Part shown: positions 34,261 through 45,417 of the stretch, piece after piece
Layout: the number at the start of each line of letters is the position of its first letter
How positions within the stretch are numbered: position 1 is the stretch's first letter
NCBI GenBank assembly: GCA_021613335.1
Contig: JAJTWR010000026.1
Span: 124,001 to 188,000, forward strand
DNA length: 64,000 bases
Direction of reading: 5' to 3'
Source of the DNA: Whitmania pigra
Lineage: Eukaryota > Annelida > Clitellata > Hirudinida > Haemopidae
Made by a program: the position numbers and the translations under genes
Notes under the pieces: generated by a model
Databases searched by the model: none
Told to the model about the DNA's origin: nothing
The model's input: only the letters and a program-made list of their open reading frames with translations

Positions 34261-35588
34261 TTAAAACTTTCTCAACATCTTGATCAGATATACATAAATT
34301 GTTTTCACGCACTGTTGAAATGGTTTGTACTTGAGGCAATAGATGAATGGGTTAATGCAAAGGTTGGCAAATACCATGATTACCGAGAAGTAGTTTAATG
34401 AAATTATATAAGAAGGGATCGCTGCAAAGTAAAATATAAAGTTATTGATCTGGAAGGTTGACCAACAAATGATAAACGAAAGTGACAAAAGAATCGATGT
34501 CTTCAATATATTGTTTCTAGCTTTCACGAGATCAAAATTACCAGATTGTTTCTCTTTCTTCTGTAAATTATTTTCTTCCAAAATGTAAGAAACGCTCAGA
34601 GAAGCGACGGAAAAGACTTCGCTAATTTTCCGCTGGTCGGGTGCAATTTTTTGGTGTAACTTGTGGGCCATACAGATATAAAAGAAAACAGTAAAAGTGA
34701 GTGGTATGACATAGTTTAAGAAAAAGGTTGATACGGCCACAAACATCTGATAAGTTGGACTGATTCTCTCAATGAATACGGCACATCTCCCATCGCTAAG
34801 TATCCGGCATGTTAAAATACCATAAGATAATCTATAGATAGCAGTCAGACAAACAATAAATATGATCATAATTAGCGACATACGTCTGCTTCTACAAAAC
34901 ATTGTTCTGTGGAAAACTGGATGAACAATAGCCAAATATCTTTCGAAATTCAACATCAAAATGGATAATGCTGACAGATCCATGAAGATTGACATGATTG
35001 CTTTACTGAACCAGATGCGGCAAAGGAATTCATGAGCTACGTTGCCCATCGCGTACCTAATCGTTCCATCGTCTTCCGTTTGCATCTGGAGAATCAGGAA
35101 CATTCCAATTGATCCATCCACACAAGACTTTCCATGTGAATATAAAACAACGTTTTTGTATTAAACAGTTTGTTTTAACTTGAGTACAAATTGTAATCTT
35201 TGAAATGATAAAAATTTAAAAAAATCATTTTTACGGTAGTTCAACATATTGTCCAAAAGTAATGCAATTAACATTAAATATTATTAACTATTCAACTAAA
35301 TTGATTTAACTACTTTAATTAAATTTATAACTTAATCATTGCTAATACCTGCCAAGTTATGTGGAAATTACTACTGGCAGTGCTCATTTGCTTGGCGAGT
35401 TTTTTTCTAAAAGCCAGAAAAACCGAAACAACCATAAAGTTGGCAAAGGATGCCACGAAGCCAATGGCATTGCAAGCGTCCTTCATCAAGGGATGTATCC
35501 GAGTGTTAAGTATTGTGATGTTTGACATAGTTGAATTTTTTTGGGCAGCAACAAACGAGGTTGTATTTTCAAACAAACTGGAATTCAT
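34261..35588 (-). CDS. Receptor G: rhodopsin-class GPCR, two exons, 368 aa
   Basis: Exon 1 is 35588-35349 and exon 2 is 35127-34261; the intron is 221 bp, phase 0. The start is MNSSLFEN, as in paralogues. The sequence has N-terminal sequons, TM1 ending FHITWQ, SCVDGSIG at the junction, ERYLAIVHP, the TM3 and loop-2 cysteines, CWST at the TM6 hinge and NPFIY in TM7. TM6-TM7 reads QINNFIFYFAAIP, shared with I and different from QLNRFLYYFAVIP of C, so G and I form a subgroup. Both splice sites and the frame are intact. The TM7 stretch has NLCINP in place of NSCINP. Most likely functional; ligand unknown. The duplicated upstream flank extends at least 700 bp and is shared with H and I. Confidence 0.88.
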
Positions 35589-35736
35589 TCTTCGAAACAG
35601 AATTGAACAAATAACAATTTGTTTTTAAATGTCTTTAAAATTAAAGTAGTGTTCTGTATGTTGTTTGTCACAAGATTCTAGTAAAATCAATTATATTTGA
35701 TTTGCATCATAAGAGTTCTTGGTAACATCTGACTGA

Positions 35737-35861
35737 TTTTATAACGCATTGCCTAGCTTCAAAATGGAAAGTAATTAATTTTATTTTTAAACCGTATGGT
35801 CATTAAACGGTAGCAATTAAATTCTTAGAACAAAAGGATTGATAGATTAACGTTTCGTGAC
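35737..35861 (-). promoter_or_regulatory. promoter module of gene G
   Basis: TTATAAAATC on the minus strand about 150 bp above the ATG. The distal motif is TTTCGTGAC (35853-35861, plus reading), one base different from TTACGTGAC, 265 bp above the ATG. It is the only copy with that substitution. Confidence 0.45.
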
Positions 35862-35984
35862 AAAAAATGTTGAATCAATTTTTTTCTTAAATTATGATCT
35901 TTGCAGTCAATGTATTGTGAAATAACGTCTTGTAAATTACCAATTAGAAAACCAAAGGTGTTATCTCTATTAATTAGCGAAGAC

Positions 35985-36050
35985 ACAAGGCGCCTCTGAC
36001 GCTACGCACATGGCGCTTTATAAATTAATTATTATTATTATTATTATTAT
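35985..36050 (+). mobile_element. SINE 3' fragment with TTA repeat
   Basis: GCGCCTCTGACGCTACGCAC followed by ATGGCGCTTTATAAATTAA and a short TTA run. It corresponds to the middle of the tRNA-type SINE (compare 55340-55382). Confidence 0.5.
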
Positions 36051-36309
36051 TAATTGTAACATTCTTATTTATTTTTTATTTAGCTACAATTTTAGCCCTT
36101 AGCAGTTTTTTAAATATTTTTTCATGAATTGCAAAATATTATGTGATCGAGGTTTTTATATTGGGTCGAATTAGTTAATAATTACATGATTAATACTCTA
36201 AAATTCCTTGAAAGAAGTCACTATTATTTCGATGTGCTTAGCAGGGTTGTTAGTGTTGGGTTTGTAAGCCAAGATCTTTGGCTTTGTTAAAATACAGTAC
36301 TGCCAACAC

Positions 36310-37560
36310 GGACTTCCCGTTGATGATCTCTTGCTGATGGAGAAGGCAGATATCCTTACCGCCAAGCTAAGATGTCGTGACCTTAAAACAAGTCAGGGAT
36401 GGCTAGATCGTTTCATAAAGAAGCACAACGTTTTCTTCAAAGCAATTTGCGGAGAGAGCGCTGCAATTCAACGGGAGCAAGTAGATTCATGGCTCAACAC
36501 GCAAATGCGCACAATTTTAGATACCTACGAGGATCGGAACATTTTTAACGCTGATGAAACCGGAGTGTTTTGGAAATGCCTTCTATACAAGACTATGGAG
36601 ACTTTATTCAAAGAGAGGCTTATCAAGGTGGAAAAAAGTCGAAGGACCACTTGCTGTGCTAGTTTCTGCTAACATGGAAGGAAACCAAAAACACCCGCTC
36701 TCCATTATAGGAAAGTCCAAGAATCCCAGATGCATTACGCATACTAAAGTTCAGATTACGATGGTCAACCAAGATCCTGGATCTATTCACTGAAGCTGTG
36801 AAAAGTGGAACAGAAAGCAGAAAAAAGAAAGTGGCACCAATCGTGGACAACTATAGAGCTCATCCGGATATTCCTGGTCTCAAGGCCATTAGGATGTTTT
36901 ACCTCCCACTTAATACAATAAGTAATCTCCAACCAATGGGCCAAGGAATAATTCAAGTGCTTAAAGAAATTATTGATACGCCAATATCTGCTTCATGATG
37001 AAAAGAAGGCACACAAGGCTTTCCTTCTAGATGCAATGAGCCTCTTGAGTTCAGCTTAGAATGACATGAAAAAGGAAACAAACTCGAACTTCTAGAGGAA
37101 CTGCATTATTCAGGATAGTTCTGATAGTGATATTTCCGTTTCAGACATATGGTCATGTAGAATCGGGGAAAAATCAAGCCTTGCAGATGCTATCTCGTAA
37201 GAGGAAGAACAGGAGTCATCACTATCGAGTACGTAGGCGTGTTAACGTCCGCTGAATAACGAGATTATTTGGAGGGACCATCACTTTCCAGGAATTCCGA
37301 GATTACATGGACAACTATAATACAAAGACGTCGTTACTGATGGTGTGATCACCGATGAAGACATAGTATCAAGAGTACAGTCAGAACAGACAAGCATATT
37401 TGCATGCAGTAATGACAAAGAAGGTGAAGATGCGGACGAAGCTTTCCTCTGCCGGTGAGACGGTAGAATGCTACAGAAAATGCGACGGTATGGTTTTTTT
37501 GTAGGAGATGAAACTGTTTTGGACAACAACAATAAAAATACTCGTGAATTTTGACACTGT
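36310..37560 (+). mobile_element. pogo/Tigger-type transposase remnant
   Basis: TSQGWLDRFIKKHN (36388 on) is the end of the CENP-B-type DNA-binding domain. NADETGVFWK supplies the first catalytic Asp. After a frameshift near 36620, ANMEGNQKHPLSIIGKSKNP follows, then IVDNYRAHPDIPGLKAI (36838 on) with the second Asp, and LQPMGQGIIQ near 36930-36960 where the third catalytic Asp is replaced by Gly. The remainder is unreadable. The transposase is dead. The upstream flank to about 36310 is duplicated gene-G-type upstream sequence, so the element inserted into that block. Confidence 0.8.
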
Positions 37561-37985
37561 AAATGTTTTTGTAAATTGACTTCACCCCTCACATATTTTA
37601 TGGGGAATTTTGTGAGCGATCTTTGTCTTTGCAATATAGGACAAAATAATTAGAATCGAGCATATTGGTAAATCTGTTGGTTTACACGTGCTTTTTGTTG
37701 TTGGCAACATGTATGTACATATTGCTGTTACCAATATCAAATATCAATTGCTGTTGCGTAAAAAAAAAAACCTTAAAATGTTTAAAATAACACGTGAATT
37801 TACTAAAATTATGTTTTAAGAACTGTAAACTAAAACGCAAACCACTTTCGACATTAAATTTATTTTGAAATAAATATTATTATTTTAATCGGTTCTACAA
37901 GCTCAGATGTTCTGCGCGGCTGTTGCTAGTTAAATAATATTATCTAATTTAATTTAATCTTATTTGATTAATCTTGTTTAGTTGA
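37561..37985. other. AT-rich spacer, nothing recognised
   Basis: No recognisable gene, repeat boundary or RNA. It lies between the pogo remnant and the orphan receptor exon. Confidence 0.35.
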
Positions 37986-38011
37986 TTTTATAATTTAATC
38001 ATTGTGAATAA

Positions 38012-38238
38012 CTGCCATGCTATGTGAAAATTACTACTGGCGGTGGTAATTTGCTTGGCGAGTGTTTTTCTAAAAGCCAGAAAAACCGAAACAACCATAA
38101 AGTTGGCAGAGAATGCCAATGGCAGTGCAATCGTCCTTCATCAATGGATGTGTCCGCGTGTTAAGGATTGCGATGATTGACGTGTTTGAATTTCTGTCGG
38201 AAACCACAGAAGTGGTTACCAAAAAAACTGGAATTCAT
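38012..38238 (-). pseudogene. orphan receptor exon 1 (C-type)
   Basis: The minus strand starts ATGAATTCCAG and encodes the sequon-rich N-terminus and TM1 of the C-type family. It is 227 bp instead of 240, with a deletion in the TM1 region (about 38115) that shifts the frame. The donor after the Gln codon reads CAGTTATTC rather than CAGGTATTC, so the splice site is damaged. No exon 2 lies downstream on this strand. A dead duplicate. Confidence 0.85.
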
Positions 38239-38449
38239 TCTTTGTAATAGAATTTAACAAATAAAGATTTGTTTTTAAATGTTCCGAAAAGTAATCAAAG
38301 TGTTTAATAGTTTATTATTGAATAGTTTACTTAAATCAAATAAATTTGCAACAATTCTCGTTGAAATCTGAATTTTGATTGAAGTATAATATTTAGAAGG
38401 CTTTATTTTGAATTAACTTTTTTTCTGGTTTATGAGTAGATTGAATCAA

Positions 38450-38610
38450 ACAAGCAAGCCGTTATATATACAGAAAAAACAAAAAGCGAAATCACTAAAT
38501 AAATTCAAATAAACCCAACGGGCCCGCCTTAAGGAAGCATAAGCTTCTGCTATCAGACTGACCCTGAAAGTAGTTAAATACAAAAAGCAATACACTTCCA
38601 CTCAATGAAT
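38450..38610 (-). mobile_element. LINE 3'-end fragment
   Basis: AAGCTTCTGCTATCAGACTG with its neighbours matches 45655-45685 (AAGCTTCCGCTGGCAAGCTG), which lies at the 3' side of the LINE at 45820-47885. Only this short piece is shared. Confidence 0.35.
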
Positions 38611-38779
38611 ATTGTTTGCACGACATTTTGAATAGTAAATAAAGTAATTTGAAAACAATTTTTTGTTTAAATTATCATTTAAATAACTAAAGGTATTATT
38701 TCTATTAATTGTAACATTCCTATTCTTTTTTTTCTACTAAATTTTCTTTCGCTTACAGTTTCAGTCCAGCAGCATTTCA

Positions 38780-39960
38780 AATTACTGTATTTTCACGAAA
38801 GTCACACGCAGATTTTCCAATTTGCGTAAAACTCACTGATAAAACACGCACTAATAGGCACATTTTTTCTTCTGGCTAAAGATATTTATTAACTAATCAC
38901 GTGTAATGTATGTTTTAATTAAATTTATTTTTCATTTCATCACCATGCTCAAAATAAAATCGAATTCAATGAGAAACGTTGATGAATTATGCTAAGTGCA
39001 TGACATTACTTAAAGCAAGAAACAAGTGTACAATATTAATTTTAAATTACTTAAATACAAATATTTAATTGAAGCAGTATATAACATAAAACAATAAAGT
39101 ATAAAAGTTGACAAAAAATTTCCGTTGGGTGAGCCACCGATGCTTGAAGTGATAGATACAATGATAGATAGAAGTGCTCGTAATTGCAATATCGAGGTCG
39201 ATAAGAAAATGGCTGGTAAACGTAACTCACACACTGCCGCCTACAAGCTTTAAGTCTTTCTAGGGCAAAAGACAAAGGCAACAGACCAGCTGCTCGGGAG
39301 TTCAACGTTAATGAAATGTCGGTTCGCGAATGGAGAAAAAACGAATGCATGCTTGAGAAACTGAACCCGAGAAACCGTGCATGTCATGGCCTAAATGTGA
39401 AATGGCCAAAATTAGAGGCTGATTTAAAGCAGTGGGTCCTGGATAAATGAAGAAAAGCCGAGGATTTTCAACAAAAGCTGTTCAGTTAACAGCCAGGATG
39501 TCGGCTCGTGAGAGCAAAATTAATGATTTCAAGGCAGGCCCCTCTTGTATCTCAAAATTCATGTCTGTCGCATTGCAATCACTCTGGGTGTTCCAAACTG
39601 CATCCACTGGGTATTGTTACAAAACACCAATTCAAAAACTTGCATTAACTTGATGATATCAATACTACAAATCGTTGAAAAAATGTCAGGTCAGAGTGGG
39701 AGGAATGGATGCAGTGTAGCAAACATATCTGCACACCGTCTGGACGCGTCAGGAAGGCCATGTAATCCAAGGCATATGGGTTGCATGAGCATGGGACAAA
39801 GTGTCACCGGATTTGATTTTGAGTGGCCTTAGAAAGGCTGGCGTTAAGTCTGCAGGGAAGGAGGAGGGTGACCAATCTGATGATGAAACAAAGTGCGATC
39901 CAGCAAGAGCCGAAAATGAATTTGAAGTTCTTTCGACGACTTTCGACGAATTTTAAGGCT
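38780..39960 (+). mobile_element. pogo/Tigger-type element, decayed (copy 1 of a second subfamily)
   Basis: The start ACTGTATTTTCACGAAAGTC, with ACACGC motifs, matches the start of the element at 60275. Near 39205, MAGKRNSHTAAYKL begins a psq/CENP-B-type helix-turn-helix, and AREFNVNEMSVREWRKNE follows in another frame. The C-terminal part near 39680-39940 has GRPCNPRHMGC, corresponding to MRQEDLVSRDMH of the second copy. Stops and frameshifts throughout; catalytic core not readable. Confidence 0.65.
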
Positions 39961-40169
39961 TAGCTGAAGGTGAGGAATAATTATTGGTTTTCTGACTGAT
40001 TATTTGTATAATTTAGTTGAATAATTATGACAAAAAACCGTGAAATAGTACACCTTCCAGTTTACTATAGCTGCCATCAATTAATTACAGTTACATACAA
40101 GTTCATGACACAAATTGATGAGGCAAATTGATGAATAAGGCAATGATTAAAGTGACTGTTTTACCACAT

Positions 40170-40505
40170 ACAATGTTTTTTGATCCAGTTCAGACTGAGA
40201 TCGAGCAAGAGCTGATTGATCGAGATAGCCTGTTACATCCTGAAAAAGTAAAAACTTTGGCACTTAAAATACAAGTTTAGATAAATAAATAAATATTGCG
40301 CTATCTCTACCTCAGAAGATTAAACATGCATTTTGTTTAAACCGTATCCCAAATACTTAGCCATATTGAATTACCACTTCTTAATCCATGAAGTGAGTGA
40401 AGTGAGATTTTTAGTTTTAACCTTAATTGGATTTTACATTTATTATCGTCAGGTCTACTTATCTACCATAAAAGATTAAGATTCACAGTTAATATTTTGT
40501 TGTTT
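40170..40505 (+). repeat. LINE-derived 3' repeat
   Basis: ACCGTATCCCAAATACTTAG, GAATTACCACTTCTTAATCC and TTTTACATTTATTATCGTCA recur in order at 52190-52320, and the first part at 59610-59811. The sister copies encode the C-terminal end of a LINE protein just upstream. Confidence 0.55.
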
Positions 40506-40524
40506 TAAGCAATAAATATCAGAA

Positions 40525-40610
40525 TAGGTATTCCCTGCAAACAGAGAAGATAATAAATAATTTTCCAAATTAAGAGGAAAATGTCATGCAACACATGCTA
40601 ACTAAACATT
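40525..40610 (+). pseudogene. fragment of B-type upstream region
   Basis: CCTGCAAACAGAGAAGATAA, then TCATGCAACACATGCTAA, match 4888-4960 upstream of gene B and 16360-16430. No coding sequence is included. The hAT sequence starts directly after it. Confidence 0.5.
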
Positions 40611-41304
40611 TCAATACCACAACTACGACCAAAGTCAAAACATTCACCCAATCAGTGCAATATCTTTACCCAATATCTTTCGACCAAAACGATTTGATGA
40701 AATGTTGCATGAATTTGAATATAGCGCTCACCGATACATCTTGTTCAGATATTGATCTGAAGGATTTAAGTGGTAAATTACAAATATTTTCCAACATTGT
40801 TCCAGATACTGTTTCGTCTTCTCTTGATGCATTACGTTTTATTTATGATCATGGTTTGAATACGGCTGTTCCAAATGTCGCTATAGCCCTTCGTATAGCA
40901 TTGACAATTCCGATTACTGTTGCATCTGAGGAAAGAAGTTTTTCAAAGTTGAAATAAATAAAAAACTATTTGAAAACTAATATGACGCAAGAACGCCTGA
41001 ACAGTCTGGCAATAATATCTATCAAACGAGATATTGTCCAGTCTCTGGAATATTCATAATTTATTGCAGACTTTGCTGCCATCAAAGCACGAAAAGTTGA
41101 TTTTTTGAAGGTTTGTAACATCTGCACGAATATGTTTGTATATATTTCAGTTATTTGTTGATTTAGGTATAAATACAGGTAGTTTTTACTATATTGCGTA
41201 ATTTTATTTTTTTCGTATTTATTTATTATTTTTCTACTTCATTTGGGGCTACCAAATTCACTTCGCCTAGGGCCTAGGCCTCCAATTACCTAAGGCCGGC
41301 CCTG
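40600..41304 (+). mobile_element. hAT transposase C-terminal fragment with right terminus
   Basis: 40586-40957 encodes the end of a hAT transposase: VAIALRIALTIPITVASEER, then SFSKLK. After a stop it continues IKNYLKTNMTQERLNSLAI, the hAT dimerisation region of the ZMYM1-like group. The 3' end reads GGGCCTAGGCCTCC..CCTAAGGCCGGCCCTG, whose complement begins CAGGGCCGG, a hAT terminus. The left end and most of the transposase are missing. SINE-like sequence (CCTGACGCTGACGC) abuts the right end. Confidence 0.75.
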
Positions 41305-41353
41305 CCCTGACGCTGACGCTTATGATGCTCTACAAATGCACTTATTATTATTA

Positions 41354-41515
41354 ATGTCCTGAAAACCTCGGCCATGTTGTCGCTATTTTAATTTTGTGTT
41401 GGCATCCAAACCAGGTCTACTACACCATATACCACTTTGGAATGGCAAGTCTAGTAAGTGTTTTTTACCATTTTTCAATTTTCAAGATCTTTCTGAACTG
41501 TTTTTCAAATCCTAT
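41354..41515 (+). pseudogene. B-type receptor remnant (TM6-TM7)
   Basis: GTCCTGAAAACCTCGGCCAT begins the match to gene B 6335-6500. CWHPNQVYYTIYHFG and FYHFSIFKIFLNCFSNP are readable, though the start is frameshifted. It ends before the NPxxY tyrosine and runs into a degraded SINE-type tail. It is the plus-strand partner of receptor H. Confidence 0.75.
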
Positions 41516-41794
41516 TGGCGGGAAACACCATCCCAACCATCTAGTTGTGCTAATAAACAGTTTATTTTTAATGTATAAATAATCTTTAAACTATTTTCGT
41601 TTTGATTGAATGCATCATTATTCTAACTCTTAAAACAGATATTAAACGTTCACAAGCAAGCACAATGACAACAATATAATCCAAGAATCCAAATGGAATC
41701 TGCTCTTTAGCCAACTATTCCAAAAATAACGAAAAATACATCAAAAATAGCAGATAAAATAACAGGGCAAAATGAATCACAAAATACAACAATA

Positions 41795-43139
41795 TTATTT
41801 TACAGAAAGAAAAAACTTTCGCATCTTCTTGGTCATATATAGATAAATTGTCTTCACGGATTGTTGAAAAGGTTTGTACTTGAGACAGTATATGAACGGG
41901 TTAATGCAGCTATTGACATAGACCATGATTAATGAGAAATAGTAAAAAGCAGGGCTATCCAAAGTTATCACTGCAAAGTTATATAAAAACCTATTGAATT
42001 GTTAGGTTGACCAACAAATAACAAACGAAATAGACAAAAGAATCGACGTCTTCAATATGTTGTTTCTAGCTTTCACGAGATCAAAATTACCAGATTGTTT
42101 CTCGTTTTTCTGTGTATTATTTTCTTCTAAAATGTAAGAAACGCTCCGAGAAGCAACGGAAGAGACTTTGCTAATTTCCTGATGATCGGGTGCAATTTTT
42201 TGGTGTAACTTGAGTGCCATGCTGATGTAAAAGAATAACGTGAAAGTGAATGGAATGATGTAGTTAAGGAGAAAGGTTGACACGCCCACAAACATCTCAT
42301 AAGTTGGACTGATTCTCTCAATGAAAGCAGCACATCTCCCATCTCGAAGTATGCGGAAGGTTAAAATGCCGAAAGAAAATCTAAAGATAGCGGTCAGACA
42401 AACACTGAATATGATCATAATCATCGACAGACGTCTGCTTCTGCTAAACTTTGTTTTGTGGAAAATTGGATGAATAGCCAAATATCTTTCAAAATTCAAC
42501 ATCAAAATGGACAAAGCTGACAGGTCCATGAAGAATGACATGATTGCTTTGCTGAACCAAATGCGGCAAAGGAACTCATAGGCTATGTTGCCCATTGTGT
42601 ACCTGATAGTCCCATTATCTTCCGTTTGCTTTTGGAGGATGAGGAACAGGCCAATTGATCCATCCACACAGGGCTGTCCATGTATATATAAATCAACTAC
42701 TTTAATTTATGCACAAATTTTAATAATTGAAAATGCACAACTTGTCAATGCTTGATGAAAATAACGAATTATATATATACTATAATATTGTAATGTAACA
42801 CCATAATATTACTATTTATTATATAATATAGATATTATTTAATTAACTAATTTGATTTAATTTGTTTAGTTCAATTTATAACTTAATCATTGTGAATACC
42901 TGCCAAGTTATGTGGAAATTACTACTGGCGGTGGTCATTTGCTTGGCGAGTTTTTTTCTAAAAGCCAGAAAAACCGAAACAACCATAAAGTTGGCAAAGA
43001 ATGCCACGAAACCAATGGCAGTGCAAGCGTCCTTCATCAATGGATCCATCCGAGTGTTAAGAATTGTGATGTTTGAAGTGCTTGAATTTCTTTGGGCAGC
43101 AACAAGCGAAGTTGTACTTTCAAACAAACTAGAATTCAT
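41795..43139 (-). pseudogene. Receptor H: C-type GPCR with stop after TM6 hinge
   Basis: Exon 1 (43139-42900) is intact to the WQ donor. Exon 2 (42673 on, starting PCVDGSIG) reads normally to CWST at about residue 303 and then hits TAA, where paralogues have TTC or TAC. The rest of TM6, TM7 and the tail (to 41795) remains open in the same frame and well conserved. A three-base deletion removes the Val of AIVHP after ERY. The predicted product would lack TM7 and is very unlikely to signal normally. The good preservation after the stop implies recent inactivation, read-through or a sequence error. Promoter and intron (226 bp) look normal. Confidence 0.8.
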
Positions 43140-43281
43140 TTTTTGAAAGAGAATTAAATAAGTAAAAATTGGTTTTTATATGTTTTGAAAATTATAGCAG
43201 TGGTGTTGTTTATTACAATATTCTAATGAAACCAATTATATTTGATTCGCAGCATAACAGTTTTTAGCAAAGTCTGACTAA

Positions 43282-43405
43282 TTTTATAAGGAGTTTCTTG
43301 GCTTCAAATTGGCACGTTATTAATTGTTTCCAACCAAATGGTCATTAATTGGTAGCAATTAAATTCTTAGAACAAAAGGAAGTAGATGAATTAGCGTTAC
43401 GTGAC
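43282..43405 (-). promoter_or_regulatory. promoter module of receptor H
   Basis: TTATAAAATT on the minus strand about 145 bp upstream of the ATG, and TTACGTGAC (43397-43405, plus reading) 258 bp upstream. Confidence 0.5.
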
Positions 43406-43499
43406 AAAATAATGTTGAATCTATCATTTAATTTTATAGTCAATTTATTGTGAAATAACGTCTTGGAAATTATCAATTAGAAAACCGAAAGTGTTATTT

Positions 43500-43984
43500 A
43501 TATTTATAAAATTAATATTATAAATTGTAACATTTTTATTTATTTATTTTTCATTTAGCTAAAATTTTAGCTCATAGCATTTTTAAAAATATTTATTGAA
43601 TTGAAAAATATTATGTGATCGAGGTATATTGGGTCGAATTAGCTAACAATTGCGTGATTAATAATCTAAAATTCCTTGAAAGAAGTCACTAGCACTTCGT
43701 GTACTTAGCAGGATGGCTAGTGTTAAGTTTGTAAGCCAAGATCTTGGCATTTTTTAAACACAGTAATAACTGTCATCATGGACATCTTGATAGATGAAAT
43801 ACTGCGTCTAGGAACGATTTTTTTTAAATACAGTTCGACGCTTAATGATAGGGCTAAATCAAAAAATTTTTTGTTATTAGAAACAGTTGCCAAACTTTAA
43901 TAAAAGCCTTTAACTTTAATAAAACTTTAATAAAATGCCTGAAATGGTTCCAAAACTTGACTATTTGGCTGTGGAGTAGGGTGA
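43500..43984. repeat. duplicated far-upstream flank of H (shared with G and I)
   Basis: GTTTGTAAGCCAAGATCTTG, TTGTAACATT..TTTTCATTTAGC and CTAAAATTCCTTGAAAGAAG occur in the same order near 36060-36300 and 55180-55600. The duplicated unit therefore extends at least 0.8 kb upstream of the receptor start. Confidence 0.6.
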
Positions 43985-44250
43985 CCCGTCAAAATTGCCC
44001 AGGACAAAATGGCCCAGGATGAAAAACTCTGTCAAAACGGCCCCGTCAATGTATCTTTAAAAAAATTAGTTTTTAGGAGTTGAATACATTAACCGATAAC
44101 TGCTTAAAAATTTAATTAAATGAAAAGTGGTTGAATGCTTTTATGACCGTTTTGAGTTGAATTATTATCAGGAAATTTCAGTAAGTGGGAGATTAATTAA
44201 TTAATTCCAGCTACTCCCTCAGTTTCCACGGACGTTTCTTATTTACTCAC
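43985..44250 (-). mobile_element. partial copy of the CCCGTCA-type inverted-repeat element
   Basis: ACCCGTCAAAATTGCCCAGG and CGGCCCCGTCAATGTA resemble the terminus of the element at 3772-4386. The interior (GTTGAATACATTAACCGATA, CTTTTATGACCGTTTTGAG) matches the complement of 4150-4280. The other terminus is missing. Confidence 0.6.
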
Positions 44251-44263
44251 CCTCTAGATCAGC

Positions 44264-44560
44264 GGTTCTCAACCTGTTTGTTCGGCTGATGCTTTCGCCA
44301 GGGGTCGCCTGAGTCACTAAGAATTTAATATTTTTAGATTATATTTTTAACAATATTTTTTTAAAGTGGTGGAAAGGTCTTATGTAATGTTAGCAAGTAA
44401 ATAACAATATTCGATCAAATCTCATCCGCAAATATTATCCACATTTATTTATTAACGCATATTTCTTCATCATGCGGTAATGCATTCCCTTCTTTGACTG
44501 GCGCGCTGTCCGTGAAGTTGGTAAAAATGATTCAACCTATCAACAAAACACCGAAATAAA
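44264..44560 (+). mobile_element. possible hAT (Charlie-like) terminus
   Basis: CAGCGGTTCTCAACCTGTTT is a close match to the widespread hAT terminal consensus beginning CAGNGGTTCTCAACC, followed by GGGGTCGCC. The opposite terminus was not found, so the right limit is arbitrary. Confidence 0.5.
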
Positions 44561-44769
44561 ATCTAGGTCGTGTGGTTGAATCAGCTGATTGACGAATCAA
44601 CCAATCATCACCAACAGGTTATTTGGGGCCTGCTACTTTAAAGCTCATTACCAATGAAGCTTACAAGGGGTTAAGCTCAAAAGTAGACTTAAAAATTAAG
44701 TTAATTTTCGAGGTTAGTCGGTAGACCATATTCAGATGCATTTAGAAGTGTAGTTTTCTAAAGTTTGTT

Positions 44770-45417
44770 AAGCGTCAGCACAAGCCACTTCTAATGGAGA
44801 CTCGCGAGAAGATCCAGTTAATATGGGAATAAGAGATGGTGAGTTCGGAAATGAAAACTTTTATATTTTCAGATGAAAAAAAATTAAATTTGGATGGTCC
44901 AGACTGGTATAAATATTTGGACGGTGTCAGATAACATTTTTTAAACAATTTTTTAAAGGAATTTTGGAGGTGGCTCAATGATAGTCTGGGCTACCATTTC
45001 CTCGCGAAACTCATCTTAACTAGTTTTCTTGGAGGAGAATCAGAACTCACTGGAAATATGTTGAAACATTGTATCAGTATCTCTTTCAGCTGTATGATAA
45101 GTTTGGAGATGAGTTATTTTTCAGCATGCCCCGCTACATACATCAAGAATTACAAAAACTTTTCTCCAGGTGAGAAATTTAAATGTTCTAAAGTGGCCAG
45201 CTCCATAAACTTCAAACCCATAGTAAAAGTGCGGGGACTACTTGCTGGGAAGGTATACTCCAATGGAATGCAATATTTCAGTGTTCAGGGGCTGAAAGAA
45301 GTTTTGAATAAGGCCTGGAACAAACTGGATAAAAAGAACATGACATCTTTCTTGAATTCATTAAAAAATGGAGTTCAAGAGTTAATTACTAAGAAAAAAG
45401 TTAAAAGACATTATTGA
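44770..45417 (+). mobile_element. Tc1/mariner-type transposase remnant
   Basis: In broken frames the sequence reads IFR-then-KKIKFGWSRL, corresponding to FSDEKKFNLDGPDG. It then reads GGGSMIVW-like, LYDKFGDELFFSACPATYIK (for QQDNAPIHTS), and finally GKVYSNGMQYFSVQGLKEVL to the natural end near 45417. Comparison with the better copy at 46804-47514 makes the assignment secure. The DNAPIH motif with the second Asp is destroyed. Confidence 0.7.

Noticed and set aside
42862..43146. Open frame of 84-94 codons on the plus strand, repeated opposite each C-type exon 1 (also at 21716, 27950, 35359 and 54550)
   Set aside because: It is antisense to a well-supported coding exon and conserved only as far as the sense codons are. 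No independent start context or family match; a shadow frame.
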